Source: Candidimonas humi (lineage in GTDB: Bacteria; Pseudomonadota; Gammaproteobacteria; Burkholderiales; Burkholderiaceae_B). Taken from it: 64,000 bases of DNA. The stretch lies in contig NZ_JAHTBN010000004.1 of the NCBI RefSeq assembly GCF_019166065.1, positions 415,145 to 479,144 on the forward strand, read 5' to 3'. The notes beneath the pieces were generated by a model. That model saw only the letters and a list, made by a program, of their open reading frames with translations, was not told the origin of the DNA and did no database searches. This document shows, piece after piece, positions 29,375-38,471 of the stretch. A program made the position numbers and the translations under genes. Within the stretch, counting starts at the first letter, position 1. Each line of letters begins with the position of its first letter.

Positions 29375-30160
29375 TCAGGCGTCGGGGCCACGTACCGCCT
29401 GAATCAATGCGCCGGCCTGGCGTATCATCATTGCCAGGTCCGAGGCGATCGCCACGAAGCTGTATCCCTGGGCCATGAATTGTGAGACCATTTCCGGGTT
29501 TGGCCCGACGATGCCGCAAGGTATGCCGGCGGCCCGGCAGCGCCGGGCGACGTCCTGGATCACTGCCTGGACTTCCGGATGGGCGATATTTCCGATATGC
29601 CCCATGCTGGCCGACAAATCGCCCGGGCCGAGAAACAGTGCGTCGACTCCGGGCACGGCCGCAATTTCTTCGAGGGCGGCGACGGCCTGCGGGGTTTCCA
29701 GCTGGATGATCACGCAAGTCGAGCCGTTGGCGCGCCTGGCGTAATCGCGGGCGCTGCCGTAGCCGCTTGCCCGGTGCATGGCGGCGTAGCCGCGTATGCC
29801 CTCGGGTGGGTACTTGGCATACGACACGGCCCGGCGCGCGGCTTGTGCGTCGTTGACGAAGGGCACCATGACGGTCTGGGCGCCCATGTCGAGCGCGCGC
29901 TTGAACAATACGGGCTCGTTGGCGGCCAGGCGCGCGATAGGGCATGCGTCGGTGCCGGCGATGGCCTGCAACATGCCCAGCACATCGCGGTCGTCCAGCG
30001 GCACGTGCTCCAGGTCGATGAGCAGCCAGTCGAACGCGGCGCGCCCCATGGCCTCCGCGATGGCGGGCGAGCCCGACATGAGCCAGGTGCCCAGGGGAAT
30101 ACGCGCCCCTGAAAGCAGGCGGCGGAAGGGGTTTTCAAGTATGTCGGTAGGCGAGGGCAT
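29375..30160 (-). CDS. HpcH/HpaI-family aldolase
   Basis: A 261-residue class II pyruvate aldolase-like protein that would cleave or condense a 2-oxo-4-hydroxy acid with a divalent metal. Conserved Arg in PIARLAANEP, metal-ligand Glu in QLETPQA and Asp in GPGDLSASMG are present. The ATG at 30160 is where family homology begins. It is followed upstream by a Bug protein on the same strand, with 222 bp between. Together with the divergent LacI regulator it may form a small hydroxy-acid catabolic unit (inference). Confidence 0.88.
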   Translation of the reverse strand: MPSPTDILENPFRRLLSGARIPLGTWLMSGSPAIAEAMGRAAFDWLLIDLEHVPLDDRDVLGMLQAIAGTDACPIARLAANEPVLFKRALDMGAQTVMVPFVNDAQAARRAVSYAKYPPEGIRGYAAMHRASGYGSARDYARRANGSTCVIIQLETPQAVAALEEIAAVPGVDALFLGPGDLSASMGHIGNIAHPEVQAVIQDVARRCRAAGIPCGIVGPNPEMVSQFMAQGYSFVAIASDLAMMIRQAGALIQAVRGPDA

Positions 30161-30382
30161 ATATTGGTGCTTGCTGATATGTGCTGGATTGTCGATCAGG
30201 AAAATCGTGCCGCCGGTCTGACGGCACGGAAGACGCGGGGGCGGCAAGTGGCGTATGGGCGTGCGCGCGCCGGATCCGCGGTTCGTTTCACGGCTCGCCG
30301 CAAGATGTGGCGCGCCGCTATGCGCTGCGCGGAACATTGCATCGCCGCGGCCCGGCCGGTGCGCGCTTCGTGTTCGCCGTGT

Positions 30383-31381
30383 TCAATTCATCTTCATCCC
30401 CGCTTCCTTGGTAAGTTTGTGCATGCCCGCCAGGTCTTTCTTTATCAGGGCCTCGAACTGGGCCGGTGTGGACGACAGGACTTCGTATCCTTGCTTTTCC
30501 AGCGGCTGACGGAAGGAAGGAGATTTGAGGATGGCGCCCATTTCCCGGTTGAGCCGATCGACGATGGCGTGCGGCGTGCCGCGCCGCACCAGAATGCCGT
30601 TCCACACCACGGATATCACGCCCGGCACGCCGGCTTCGGCGAAGGTCGGAACATTGGGCAACGCAGGCGAACGCTTGGTGTCGGCCACCGCCAGCAGGCG
30701 CACCTTGTCGCTGTTTTTCAAGGGCACCAGCGCGGGCAGGTTGTTGAACATCATGGGGATATTGCCGGCCAGCACGTCCATCAGCGCCGGCGCGCCACCC
30801 TTGTACGGGACATGCACCAGCTTGATGCCGGCTTGCTTCTGGAAAAGGACGCCCGCCAAGTGCATGGTGTTGCCATAGCCGGCGGACCCGAAATCGATAT
30901 GGCCCGGATTTGCCTTGGCCGCACGTATCACGTCGGCTACCCGCTTGTACGGCGTCTTGGTGCTGACCACGAGCACGTTGGCCATCTGGTGGGTGAGAGT
31001 GATGGGCTGCAAGTCCTTGGCCGGGTCGTAGCCTGTGTCCGCATACAGGTTGGGATTGATCGTAAGCGTGCTGGTCGACCCCAGCAGCAGCGTGTAGCCG
31101 TCGGCCGCCTGGCGCCGCGCCACGAAAGCGGAACCGATATTTCCGTTGGCCCCGGGGCGATTCTCGACGATTACCGTCTGGCCCAGGCGTTCGCCCAATG
31201 CATGCCCCAGTGTGCGGGCGAATTGGTCGGCCGCGCCGCCCGGAGGATATGGCACGACCAGGGTGATAGGGCGCGTGGGGTAAGCGCCGGATGATTGCGC
31301 CCAGGCGATCTGGGGCACTTCCAGCATGGCGCAGGCCGCGAGGCCGGCGAGGCAACGATATAGGGATAGGCGGCGGTTCAC
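30383..31381 (-). CDS. Bug-family (TTT) periplasmic solute-binding protein
   Basis: A 332-residue Bug protein with a GTG start at 31381, chosen because AAGGAGAC lies 8-9 bp upstream. The signal peptide ends near EVPQIAWA-QSSG. Family blocks are LVVPYPPGGAADQFARTLG, VENRPGANGNIGSAFVARR and VHVPYKGGAPALM. It is divergent from the LacI regulator and precedes the aldolase gene. It presumably binds a carboxylate for that pathway. No TctA/TctB partners are in the window. Confidence 0.92.
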   Translation of the reverse strand: MNRRLSLYRCLAGLAACAMLEVPQIAWAQSSGAYPTRPITLVVPYPPGGAADQFARTLGHALGERLGQTVIVENRPGANGNIGSAFVARRQAADGYTLLLGSTSTLTINPNLYADTGYDPAKDLQPITLTHQMANVLVVSTKTPYKRVADVIRAAKANPGHIDFGSAGYGNTMHLAGVLFQKQAGIKLVHVPYKGGAPALMDVLAGNIPMMFNNLPALVPLKNSDKVRLLAVADTKRSPALPNVPTFAEAGVPGVISVVWNGILVRRGTPHAIVDRLNREMGAILKSPSFRQPLEKQGYEVLSSTPAQFEALIKKDLAGMHKLTKEAGMKMN

Positions 31382-31500
31382 TGGTCTTGTCTCCTTGTTT
31401 CGGGATTGGGCCTGTCTACGCGGTAAATCCATGCCGCTCGACAGGCAGGCGGCGATGTCCCTCGGGTTTTCCTGTTTGCCTCTAGTGTTTTATGTGATAT

Positions 31501-31516
31501 ATGTTACCGGTAACAT
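31501..31516. promoter_or_regulatory. LacI-type operator
   Basis: ATGTTACCGGTAACAT is a perfect 16-bp palindrome with a central CG step, the classical form of LacI/GalR-family operators. It sits between the divergent Bug gene (start 31381) and the LacI gene (start 31566). The adjacent LacI protein is the natural ligand. It could control both directions. Confidence 0.8.
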
Positions 31517-31565
31517 AGGAAGGAGTGTAAAGTTCCTATCCGTGACGGAACCATAGGTGAAAACC

Positions 31566-32630
31566 ATGAATCGACCCAGCAGTCCGCGGGCCTCGCGCCG
31601 CAAGGCCGGCACGCGCACTATCCGCGACGTGGCCGCGCTTGCGGGGGTGTCGTCCATCACGGTGTCACGTTACTTCAATACTCCCGAGAAGGTGTCCGAG
31701 GCCGTGCGCGAGCGGCTGCGCGAGATCATCGATCGCATCGGCTACGTGCCGAGCCAGGTGGCGGGCGGCCTGGCCTCGGGGCGCGGCCGGGTTGTGTGCG
31801 CGATCATGCAGAACATCGCCAGTGCGACCTTCGCCGATCTGGTCAAAGGCATGACCGATGAGTTGCAGGCATCCGGCCTGCAATTGCTGCTGGCCAATGC
31901 CTGCTATTCCCAATCCCTGGAAGAGGATGCGATCCGGGCGTTCCTGGGCTGGCATCCCAGCGCCCTGATACTGACGCGCGACGACCACACTCCCGCTGCG
32001 GAAGCGATGCTGGCCGCGTTGAACATTCCCGTGGTGGAGGCGTGGGGCTACGTGGAGGACCGGCCCTACCACCAGGTCGGCTTTCCCCACGCCGAAGCGG
32101 GCACCGAACTGACTAGGCACTTCCTCGATCAGGGCGCCAGGCGGGTGCGCTTCGTGCTGCCTTATGCCGAAGAGGATTTCCGCGCTACGCAGCGAGCCCA
32201 GGGATACGCGCGGGCCATGGCCGCGGCCGGCCTCGTTTCCGATGTGCGCAGGGCCGACGTGAGCGACGACTACGAGGTCGGCGCCCGCGAGATCGACGCC
32301 GTGCGCGCAGCACCCCGTGATACACGTCCCCAGGCCATTGTCTTTACCAATGACTACATGGCTGCCGGGGCCATACTGCATGCCTCCGATTGCGGGATGG
32401 ACCTGCCGGCCGACTGTGCGATCGCGGGCTTTGGCGGGGCCGGGGTTTCCGCCCGGCTCAAGCCCGCCTTGACCACGCTGCGACCGGGCCGCTATCAGAT
32501 CGGCCAGCAGGCGGCGCGCACCGTGCTGCAATTGCTGGCCGCGGATCCGGCAACTGAGCCTAGCGCCAGCCGGACGTTGGTGCCGTGCGAATTGCTGGTC
32601 CGGGAAAGCAGCAGGATCGTGCGGCCCTGA
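31566..32630 (+). CDS. LacI-family transcriptional regulator
   Basis: A 354-residue repressor. The DNA-binding domain reads TIRDVAALAGVSSITVSRYFN with the hinge helix VPSQVAGGLASGR. The rest is a periplasmic-binding-like ligand domain (residues about 75-345). I chose the ATG at 31566 with AGGTGA upstream; a GTG at 31557 is also in frame. It faces the Bug/aldolase genes across a perfect palindromic operator, so it probably senses the substrate of that pathway. Confidence 0.92.
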   Translation: MNRPSSPRASRRKAGTRTIRDVAALAGVSSITVSRYFNTPEKVSEAVRERLREIIDRIGYVPSQVAGGLASGRGRVVCAIMQNIASATFADLVKGMTDELQASGLQLLLANACYSQSLEEDAIRAFLGWHPSALILTRDDHTPAAEAMLAALNIPVVEAWGYVEDRPYHQVGFPHAEAGTELTRHFLDQGARRVRFVLPYAEEDFRATQRAQGYARAMAAAGLVSDVRRADVSDDYEVGAREIDAVRAAPRDTRPQAIVFTNDYMAAGAILHASDCGMDLPADCAIAGFGGAGVSARLKPALTTLRPGRYQIGQQAARTVLQLLAADPATEPSASRTLVPCELLVRESSRIVRP

Positions 32631-32654
32631 GCCGGGCTCGTGCGCGCTGGGCCT

Positions 32655-33035
32655 TCACTTCCCGTCGGATAGCGAGTCGATCAGCGACAGGACGGTGTTT
32701 TCGACCAGTTGGCGGTCTTGTGCCGACAAGGCCCAATAGGCTTGCGGCGCGATGCGCTCGAAGGGCCATGTGCGGCCGCCTCTCTTGGGGCCTGGCTCGT
32801 CCAGGCGGCCCGGGCTGATGGAGACGGGCTCCATGTCGCCCTTGCCATGCAGCAGCCAGAGCGCGCTGACCCGCAAGGCGTCGGCCAGGCCCAATATGTC
32901 CTTGGGCGCGGCGCGGCTGCCGCTCTCGTAATTGGCGATCGCCCCTTGAGACAGGCCGCAAGCAGCCGCCACCTCGGCTTGGGTGAGGTGGCGCAGGGTG
33001 CGGGCGTGGCGCATGCGCTCGGCAAAAGTATTCAC
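32655..33035 (-). CDS. XRE-family transcriptional regulator
   Basis: A 126-residue protein with an N-terminal HTH (HLTQAEVAAACGLSQGAIANYESG) and a C-terminal region of unknown fold. The start is GTG at 33035 or ATG at 33014; neither has a clear ribosome-binding site, and the GTG abuts an operator-like repeat, so translation may be leaderless. Two repeats and a palindrome upstream suggest autoregulation. The small cI-like layout could come from a mobile element, but no phage genes adjoin it. Confidence 0.82.
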   Translation of the reverse strand: MNTFAERMRHARTLRHLTQAEVAAACGLSQGAIANYESGSRAAPKDILGLADALRVSALWLLHGKGDMEPVSISPGRLDEPGPKRGGRTWPFERIAPQAYWALSAQDRQLVENTVLSLIDSLSDGK

Positions 33036-33096
33036 AATCGTGATTGAATAATGTTATTCAACCACGTTGGTTATATCGATAATAACAATCGTGATT
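33036..33096. promoter_or_regulatory. operator cluster upstream of the XRE gene
   Basis: AATCGTGATT occurs at 33036-33045 and again at 33087-33096, 51 bp apart. Each is an imperfect palindrome (AATC-n2-GATT). Between them lies the palindrome TTGAATAA-TG-TTATTCAA at 33044-33061, overlapping the first copy. The whole patch is AT-rich in a GC-rich background. These are good candidates for binding by the XRE protein. Confidence 0.65.
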
Positions 33097-33146
33097 AAAA
33101 TCCGGTGATCTACGAAACGCGGCCCCAGGGCATACGGCCGGGCGCT

Positions 33147-33647
33147 TCAGTCCGCGCTGAAGGCGTGCTTGTGCCAGCGCAGGCCGGCGGGCTCTACGGT
33201 CACGACGTCGAAGCGGCAAGCCGCGGCATTGCAGCCGCAATGTCCGCGGCTCAGTTCGGGCAGGAAGTATTGCGCGGCGCGGATCAGGCGCTGCTGTTTC
33301 TGGCGGTTTACACTGGCGGCCGCGCCGCCATAGTCCGCGGAGCTTCTGTGCCGGACTTCGATGAACACCAGCACAGTGCCGTCCAGACCGACGAGATCGA
33401 TTTCGCCGACGGTGCAGCGCAGGTTCCTAGCCACGATGCGCAGGCCAGATTGTTCCAGCCAGCGCCGCGCCTGCGTCTCGGCCCGCAGCCCGTCCCGCTG
33501 GGCTGGCGTGGGCGGGCGCGACGGCGCCGCGGCCGCCGGTTTGCGTGGACGCGCGGCTGCGGCCTGCCTGCGCTTGCGGCGGCGTATCGCGTCGCGTTGG
33601 GCGCTGCGCGCCAGTTCGAGTAGGATGGCAAGGTCATCGCCCTGCAT
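33147..33647 (-). CDS. yraN: YraN/UPF0102 family protein
   Basis: A 166-residue protein of the restriction-endonuclease-like YraN family. The core GLRIVARNLRCTVGEIDLVG and VFIEVRHRSSADYGGA contains the family's acidic residues. The first 50 residues are Arg/Lys/Ala/Pro-rich and longer than usual. The ATG at 33647 is the last start upstream of homology. It is divergent from rsmI with a 156-bp gap, a common pairing. Biochemical role is not established. Confidence 0.88.
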   Translation of the reverse strand: MQGDDLAILLELARSAQRDAIRRRKRRQAAAARPRKPAAAAPSRPPTPAQRDGLRAETQARRWLEQSGLRIVARNLRCTVGEIDLVGLDGTVLVFIEVRHRSSADYGGAAASVNRQKQQRLIRAAQYFLPELSRGHCGCNAAACRFDVVTVEPAGLRWHKHAFSAD

Positions 33648-33803
33648 GCGGCGGCTCCTCGGGTGTCCGGCAGGCCGTGCGACGGCCGTCGCGGCGCCGG
33701 CCGGCGGGCGCGGAAAGCGGCTGCGCAATGCCGGGCATCCCGGCGGGTTCGACGCCGGGCCCGGCGCGTCGCGAACAACGAGCAACAGAATCCAGGTTCC
33801 AGT

Positions 33804-34742
33804 ATGAACGATCCGTCCCGTTTTGCAGACTCCCCATCGACATGGAATGATCTCATCGAGCGCGTGGGGGCGCAGACCTGGCCGCAGGCCACGCTGTATG
33901 TCGTGGCCACGCCCATAGGCAATCTCGGCGACCTGAGCCTGCGCGCCTGGCAGGCGCTGCGGCGCTGCGACGTGATCGCCGCCGAAGACACGCGCGCCAG
34001 CCGCACGCTGCTGCAGGCCTGGGGGGTCGATACCCCGCTGATGGCGGCGCATCGCCACAACGAAGCTGAAGCCGCGCAGGCTATCGTGCAGCGGCTGGCC
34101 CAAGGCCAGCGCGTCGCGCTGGTGTCGGACGCGGGCGCGCCGGGGGTCAGCGATCCCGGTGCGCGCATCGTGCGCACGGTGCGCGAGGCCGGTTACCGTG
34201 TCACGGCGCTGCCCGGGGCCAGCGCGGTGATCACTGCCTTGATGGCGAGCGGCGCCACCTCGGACGAAAACCCGGCCTTTGCGTTCGCCGGCTTCATGCC
34301 TGCGCGGCAGGCGGCGCGCCGCAAGTGGCTGGCGCAATGGTGCGCTGTGCCCGCGCCGGTCGTGATGTTCGAGTCGCCCCATCGCCTGGCGCAGGCCGTG
34401 GCCGACCTGGCGGAGGTGTGCGGCACGGGGCGGCGGCTGACGCTGGCGCGCGAACTCACCAAGCGCTTCGAGGAGATCGTCACGCTGCCGCTGGCGGAGA
34501 TGGAGGCCTGGCTGGCTGCCGATGCGCATCGCAGCCAGGGGGAGTTCGTGCTGATCGTGCACCAGGGTGAAGAAGATCCGGCCCAAGCCGGGGCCAGCGA
34601 TCCTCGTGCGGCCGAGGTGCTCGACGCCTTGCTGGAAACGCTGAGCGTGCGCGATGCGGCCCGGGTCGCGGCGAAATTGACCGGCCTGCCGCGCGATGAG
34701 CTATATACGATGGCGCTGGCGCGACGGCCGGGAAAGACATAG
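33804..34742 (+). CDS. rsmI: 16S rRNA 2'-O-methyltransferase (C1402)
   Basis: A 312-residue tetrapyrrole-methylase-fold enzyme that 2'-O-methylates C1402 of 16S rRNA using SAM. The start of homology is TLYVVATPIGNLGDLSLRA; other family blocks are AAEDTRASRTLLQAWGV and VSDAGAPGVSDPGARIV. The ATG at 33804 lies about 30 residues before homology. A C-terminal region with LTKRFEEIVTLPL and YTMALARR completes it. Confidence 0.96.
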   Translation: MNDPSRFADSPSTWNDLIERVGAQTWPQATLYVVATPIGNLGDLSLRAWQALRRCDVIAAEDTRASRTLLQAWGVDTPLMAAHRHNEAEAAQAIVQRLAQGQRVALVSDAGAPGVSDPGARIVRTVREAGYRVTALPGASAVITALMASGATSDENPAFAFAGFMPARQAARRKWLAQWCAVPAPVVMFESPHRLAQAVADLAEVCGTGRRLTLARELTKRFEEIVTLPLAEMEAWLAADAHRSQGEFVLIVHQGEEDPAQAGASDPRAAEVLDALLETLSVRDAARVAAKLTGLPRDELYTMALARRPGKT

Positions 34743-34763
34743 CCGGCGCGGACGCAGCAAGAG

Positions 34764-34779
34764 GCATGCTTACGCATGC
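34764..34779 (+). terminator. small hairpin after rsmI
   Basis: GCATGC-TTAC-GCATGC lies 21 bp after the rsmI stop. No T-run follows; a G-rich tract (34788-34880) with a repeated AGGATGGGCC motif comes next. It is a weak terminator candidate. Confidence 0.3.
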
Positions 34780-34916
34780 GCCGCGCGGCGGGGCCGAGGC
34801 AGGATGGGCCGGGGCAGGGCGAGGCAGGACAGGGCCGAGACGGGACGGGACGGGGCGAAGCAGGATGGGCCCGAGGCAAGGCTGTGCGGAGCACCTTGCC
34901 GCAGCAGGCCGGCGCT

Positions 34917-35990
34917 TCAGCGCAGCGCGACGTCGGGAGCGACCACGGTCGAGGCCACGCCGGTGCGCTGCTGGATGCGCACCGCAGCATTGACCGCCGC
35001 CGTGCGGTCCGGATAGGGCCCGAGCCGGACCCTGTACAGATTGCCGTCCGGCTGGATGCGGACATCGCGGCCTTCGGCGCCGGCAAGCTGGGTGTTGATC
35101 TTTTGCGCCAGGCGGTCGGCGTTTTCCTGGCCGCTGAAGGCCCCGAACTGCAGATAGATGCGGTCCGTGCCGGCGCCAGCGCTTGCGCTAGCGGGCGCCG
35201 AGGCGGCCGGCTCCTGGTAGGAGGCCCTGGCGACGGCAGGCTGCGGCTGAGCGTCGTACGCGACCGTAGCCGAAGGCGCGGGAGCCGGGCTGCCCTGGTT
35301 CGAAGACGGCTGGTCCAGCGCCAGCATGGCGTTGGGCGTGGGTTCCGCCACGGCGCTGGTCGTGGCCACCTCGACCGCGGGCGGCGCTGGCTGCACCCTG
35401 CCGCCGGTTGCCGCGGCGATATCCGAAATGTGGGTCTCGCCGCGTGCAATGTCGGTATTGGTAATGGCATCGACGATGACCTCGCCGCTGCCCGGCCCGA
35501 CGATGCCCAGCTTGGCCGCCGCCACGTAGGACAGATCCATGATGCGGCCGGTGTGGAAGGGGCCGCGGTCGTTGATGCGCACGATGACCGACTTGCCGGT
35601 GCCGACGCGGGTGACGCGGGCATAGCTGGGGATGGGCAGGGTCGGGTGCGCCGCCGTCATGGCGTACATATTGTAGGTTTCGCCGGTGGAGGTCTTGGCG
35701 CCGTGGAACATCTTGCCGTACCAGGAGGCGATGCCGACCTGCCGGAACGGCCGGTCCGAGCTCATGGGGTAGTAGTGCTTGCCGAACACCGAATACGGCT
35801 TGCTGGCCGCCCGGGACGGGGTTTCGACGCGCGGCACGGCGTCGGGAACGGAGCTGAGGTCGGGGGCGTTCGCGCCGGGGCCGTCGTTCTTGTAGTAGCC
35901 GCCGCCGCGCGTGTGCGTGGTGGAGCAGCCTGCCAGGACGGCCAGGCATGTCAGTGTCAGGATGGCGGCAAGCGAACGTAATGCGGTCAT
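34917..35990 (-). CDS. rlpA: septal ring lytic transglycosylase RlpA-like lipoprotein
   Basis: A 357-residue lipoprotein. The signal ends in the lipobox VLAGC. The double-psi beta-barrel domain holds GIASWYGKMFHGAKTSTGE and VRINDRGPFHTGRIMDLS, with the catalytic Glu in TGE and Asp in NDRGP. A Pro/Ala/Ser-rich linker follows, then a C-terminal SPOR domain (residues about 278-355) that binds denuded septal peptidoglycan. It probably trims septal peptidoglycan at the outer membrane. Confidence 0.93.
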   Translation of the reverse strand: MTALRSLAAILTLTCLAVLAGCSTTHTRGGGYYKNDGPGANAPDLSSVPDAVPRVETPSRAASKPYSVFGKHYYPMSSDRPFRQVGIASWYGKMFHGAKTSTGETYNMYAMTAAHPTLPIPSYARVTRVGTGKSVIVRINDRGPFHTGRIMDLSYVAAAKLGIVGPGSGEVIVDAITNTDIARGETHISDIAAATGGRVQPAPPAVEVATTSAVAEPTPNAMLALDQPSSNQGSPAPAPSATVAYDAQPQPAVARASYQEPAASAPASASAGAGTDRIYLQFGAFSGQENADRLAQKINTQLAGAEGRDVRIQPDGNLYRVRLGPYPDRTAAVNAAVRIQQRTGVASTVVAPDVALR

Positions 35991-36035
35991 GGCACCCCGG
36001 TGCGACACCTCTTCAATGTGAACGGACTTTAAGCT

Positions 36036-36899
36036 CTAAGTGGGCGGCTGGTTGCGATGCCGGACCAGCAGCGGCGAGTGGTCGGCGAACCGCCTCGCGA
36101 GTTGTTCTACCACATAGACAGACCGATGCTGCCCGCCCGTGCACCCTATGGCTACCGTCAGGTAGTTGCGGGTATCCTGCATGTACAAAGGCAGCCAGCG
36201 CCGTATGAAGCCGGCGATGTCCTCGATCATGGTCTCGACGCTGCCGAACTGGCCTAGCCATTTTGCCACAGCTTCGTCGCGTCCGGTAAGGGGGCGCAGG
36301 GCGCGGTCGTAATGGGGGTTGGGCAGGCAGCGCACGTCGAACACCAAATCGGCGTCGCCCGGCACCCCTCGCTTGTAGGCGAAAGACTCGAATGTCAGCA
36401 CCACCGGCGCGCGATCGGCCTGCACTAGGTCGCGCACCCAGGCGCGTAGCTGCCCCGGCGTCAGGTCGGAGGTGTCGATGACGTGTTCCTGCTCGCGCAG
36501 CGGCGCCAGCAGTTCGCGTTCGGTGTCTATGCATTCCTGCAGCGAAGGTGTCTTGCCGCCGCGCTGCAGCTTGTCGGTGAGAGGATGGCGGCGCCGCGAT
36601 TCGGAATAGCGCTGCTGCAGGGTGTGGTCGCTGGCATCCAGGAAGATCACGCGGAAGGCCGTGCCGCCGGCGCGCAAGTCGTTGATGACGCCCGGCAGCT
36701 CGGCCAGCTCGCCCGGCGAGCGCACGTCTATGGCCACCGCCACGCGTTCGAGATCGTCTTCGCGCGTGCTGGCGATGAATTCGTGCAGGAAGCGCACCGG
36801 CAGGTTATCGACGCAGGTATAGCCGGCATCTTCGAGCAGCCGCAGGGCTACCGATTTGCCCGAGCCCGAAATACCTGTGATGAGAACAACGCGAAACAT
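36036..36899 (-). CDS. rapZ: RNase adapter protein RapZ (YvcJ-type P-loop)
   Basis: A 287-residue P-loop protein. Walker A is GISGSGKSVALRLLED, the central FESFAYKRGVPGDAD is family-specific, and the C-terminal AIGCTGGQHRSVYVVE is the phosphatase-like loop. In E. coli it guides RNase E to the sRNA GlmZ; here the role may be a different nucleotide-signal function. It lies next to hprK, a common Gram-negative pairing with the nitrogen PTS. Confidence 0.93.
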   Translation of the reverse strand: MFRVVLITGISGSGKSVALRLLEDAGYTCVDNLPVRFLHEFIASTREDDLERVAVAIDVRSPGELAELPGVINDLRAGGTAFRVIFLDASDHTLQQRYSESRRRHPLTDKLQRGGKTPSLQECIDTERELLAPLREQEHVIDTSDLTPGQLRAWVRDLVQADRAPVVLTFESFAYKRGVPGDADLVFDVRCLPNPHYDRALRPLTGRDEAVAKWLGQFGSVETMIEDIAGFIRRWLPLYMQDTRNYLTVAIGCTGGQHRSVYVVEQLARRFADHSPLLVRHRNQPPT

Positions 36900-36981
36900 G
36901 TCAGATAAGGTCCAGATTTGGGCGCGCGCGGCGTGCCGCGCGGCCATTCGTAAGCTTGCTGCCGGGCCGCCCGCCGCGGCT

Positions 36982-37911
36982 TCATTCCTTGTTGCTGCTC
37001 TCCATGATCGCCAAGGCCTGGCGCTCGATGAATTCGCCCATGGTGTCGATGCCGCGCAGCGTCAGGATGGTATTGCGCACCGCGGCCTCGACCAGCACGG
37101 CCAGGTTGCGGCCGGCAGCCACTTGCAGCATCACGCGGCGTATGGGCAGGCCCAGGATGTCCTGGGTCTGGTCCTGCACGGGCAGGCGCTCGAAGGCGTC
37201 GGCGCTGGAGCGCACCAGTTGCACCACCAGCTTGAGCTTCATTTTGCGCCGCACCGAGGTTTCGCCGAATATGGTGCGTATGTCCAGCAGGCCCAGGCCG
37301 CGCACTTCGAGCAGGTTTTGCAGCAGCGACGGGCAAGTGCCTTCGATCATGTTGGGCGCGGTGCGGGACAGTTCCACCGCGTCGTCGGCCACCAGGCCGT
37401 GGCCGCGCGAGATCAGTTCTAGCGCCAGTTCGCTCTTGCCCAGCCCGGATTCGCCGGTGATCAGCACCCCCAGGCCCAGCACGTCCATGAATACGCCGTG
37501 CACCGTGGTCTTGGGGGCGAGCCGCTTGCCCAGGTAGATGCGCAGCAGGTCTATGAGCTGCGCCGCCTCTATGGGCGTGCCCAGCAGCGGGATCTGCTGC
37601 AGGTTGCAGAATTCGCGCAGGTCGTCCGGCACCGGCTGGTCGCCGGCTATGAGCATGGCGGGCACGCCCCCGGCCACCAGGTCTTCCAGGTGATGCACGC
37701 GCCGCTTGGGCTCGAAGCGCGTGTAGTAGGAAAGCTCTTCGCGGCCGAACACCTGTATGCGCGAGGGGTGTATCAGGTTCAGGTGGCCCACCAGGTCGGC
37801 GCCCGACATGCCGACGTCGGGAATCAGGCGGTGCGCCGCGCCCAGCCCGGCTATCCAGTGGAAGGGGATTTTGTCGGCGTTGTCGCTGACGAGTTCTTGG
37901 ATGGTGAGCAT
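36982..37911 (-). CDS. hprK: HPr kinase/phosphorylase
   Basis: A 309-residue enzyme that phosphorylates and dephosphorylates HPr at a serine. Walker A is [15 protein letters not shown], followed by the family block [14 protein letters not shown]. The N-terminal domain (residues 1-130) is of the HprK type. The ATG at 37911 is where homology begins. In proteobacteria lacking sugar PTS it often works with PtsN/NPr rather than carbon catabolite control. Confidence 0.94.
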   Translation of the reverse strand: MLTIQELVSDNADKIPFHWIAGLGAAHRLIPDVGMSGADLVGHLNLIHPSRIQVFGREELSYYTRFEPKRRVHHLEDLVAGGVPAMLIAGDQPVPDDLREFCNLQQIPLLGTPIEAAQLIDLLRIYLGKRLAPKTTVHGVFMDVLGLGVLITGESGLGKSELALELISRGHGLVADDAVELSRTAPNMIEGTCPSLLQNLLEVRGLGLLDIRTIFGETSVRRKMKLKLVVQLVRSSADAFERLPVQDQTQDILGLPIRRVMLQVAAGRNLAVLVEAAVRNTILTLRGIDTMGEFIERQALAIMESSNKE

Positions 37912-37936
37912 TTGGGGGCTGGGGCCTGTTCGGGCT

Positions 37937-38413
37937 TTAGGCCGTCGCCCCGCCCTGGGCGGGCGGGTCGGCGGAAAGCAGGGCGTGGATGGCTGCAACG
38001 TCGGTCTCGGTGGCCAGCGTCTGGCGCAGCGCCGGATTGGACACGAGCCGGGCGATTTCGGCCAGCAGGTCCAGGTGCAACTGCGTGGCGGTTTCGGGCA
38101 CCAGCACGAAAAACAGCAGGCTCGCCATGCGCCCGTCGCTGGCGTCGAAACGCACCGGGTCGGCCAGCCTGATGAAGGCGGCGCAAGGTTCTTTCAGGCC
38201 CTTGATACGGCCATGTGGCACTGCAATATGGTGGCCCAGCGCGGTCGAGCCCAGTCTTTCGCGGGCGATCAGGCTGTGGAATACCGAGGTGCGGGCAATG
38301 CCCTGGTTGTTCTCGAAGAGCAGGCCGGCCTGCTCGAAAGCCCTTTTCTTGCTGGTGGCGGGCAGGTCGAGCACCACGTTTTGCGGTGGCAGGATGCGGG
38401 ACAATAGGTTCAT
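37937..38413 (-). CDS. ptsN: PTS IIA-like nitrogen-regulatory protein PtsN (EIIA-Ntr)
   Basis: A 158-residue EIIA protein. The phospho-acceptor His is in [11 protein letters not shown]. The start at 38413 (MNLLSRIL) is preferred over the ATG at 38422. It lies between hpf and hprK on the same strand, the normal cluster. It accepts phosphate from NPr and influences K+ and phosphate regulation. Its usual partners ptsO and ptsP are not in this window. Confidence 0.94.
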   Translation of the reverse strand: MNLLSRILPPQNVVLDLPATSKKRAFEQAGLLFENNQGIARTSVFHSLIARERLGSTALGHHIAVPHGRIKGLKEPCAAFIRLADPVRFDASDGRMASLLFFVLVPETATQLHLDLLAEIARLVSNPALRQTLATETDVAAIHALLSADPPAQGGATA

Positions 38414-38471
38414 ATGGCCCATTATATGGGCTTCTGCCTAGGGTTTCCGTCTGGGGTATGGAACGTGGGCT

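Noticed and set aside
32655..33096. Prophage repressor region
   Set aside because: The XRE gene and its operators look cI-like, but no integrase, Cro or structural phage gene lies nearby.
34743..34916. RNase P RNA or other structural RNA near rsmI
   Set aside because: The gap is only 174 bp and lacks the conserved RNase P core; only a G-rich tract is present.
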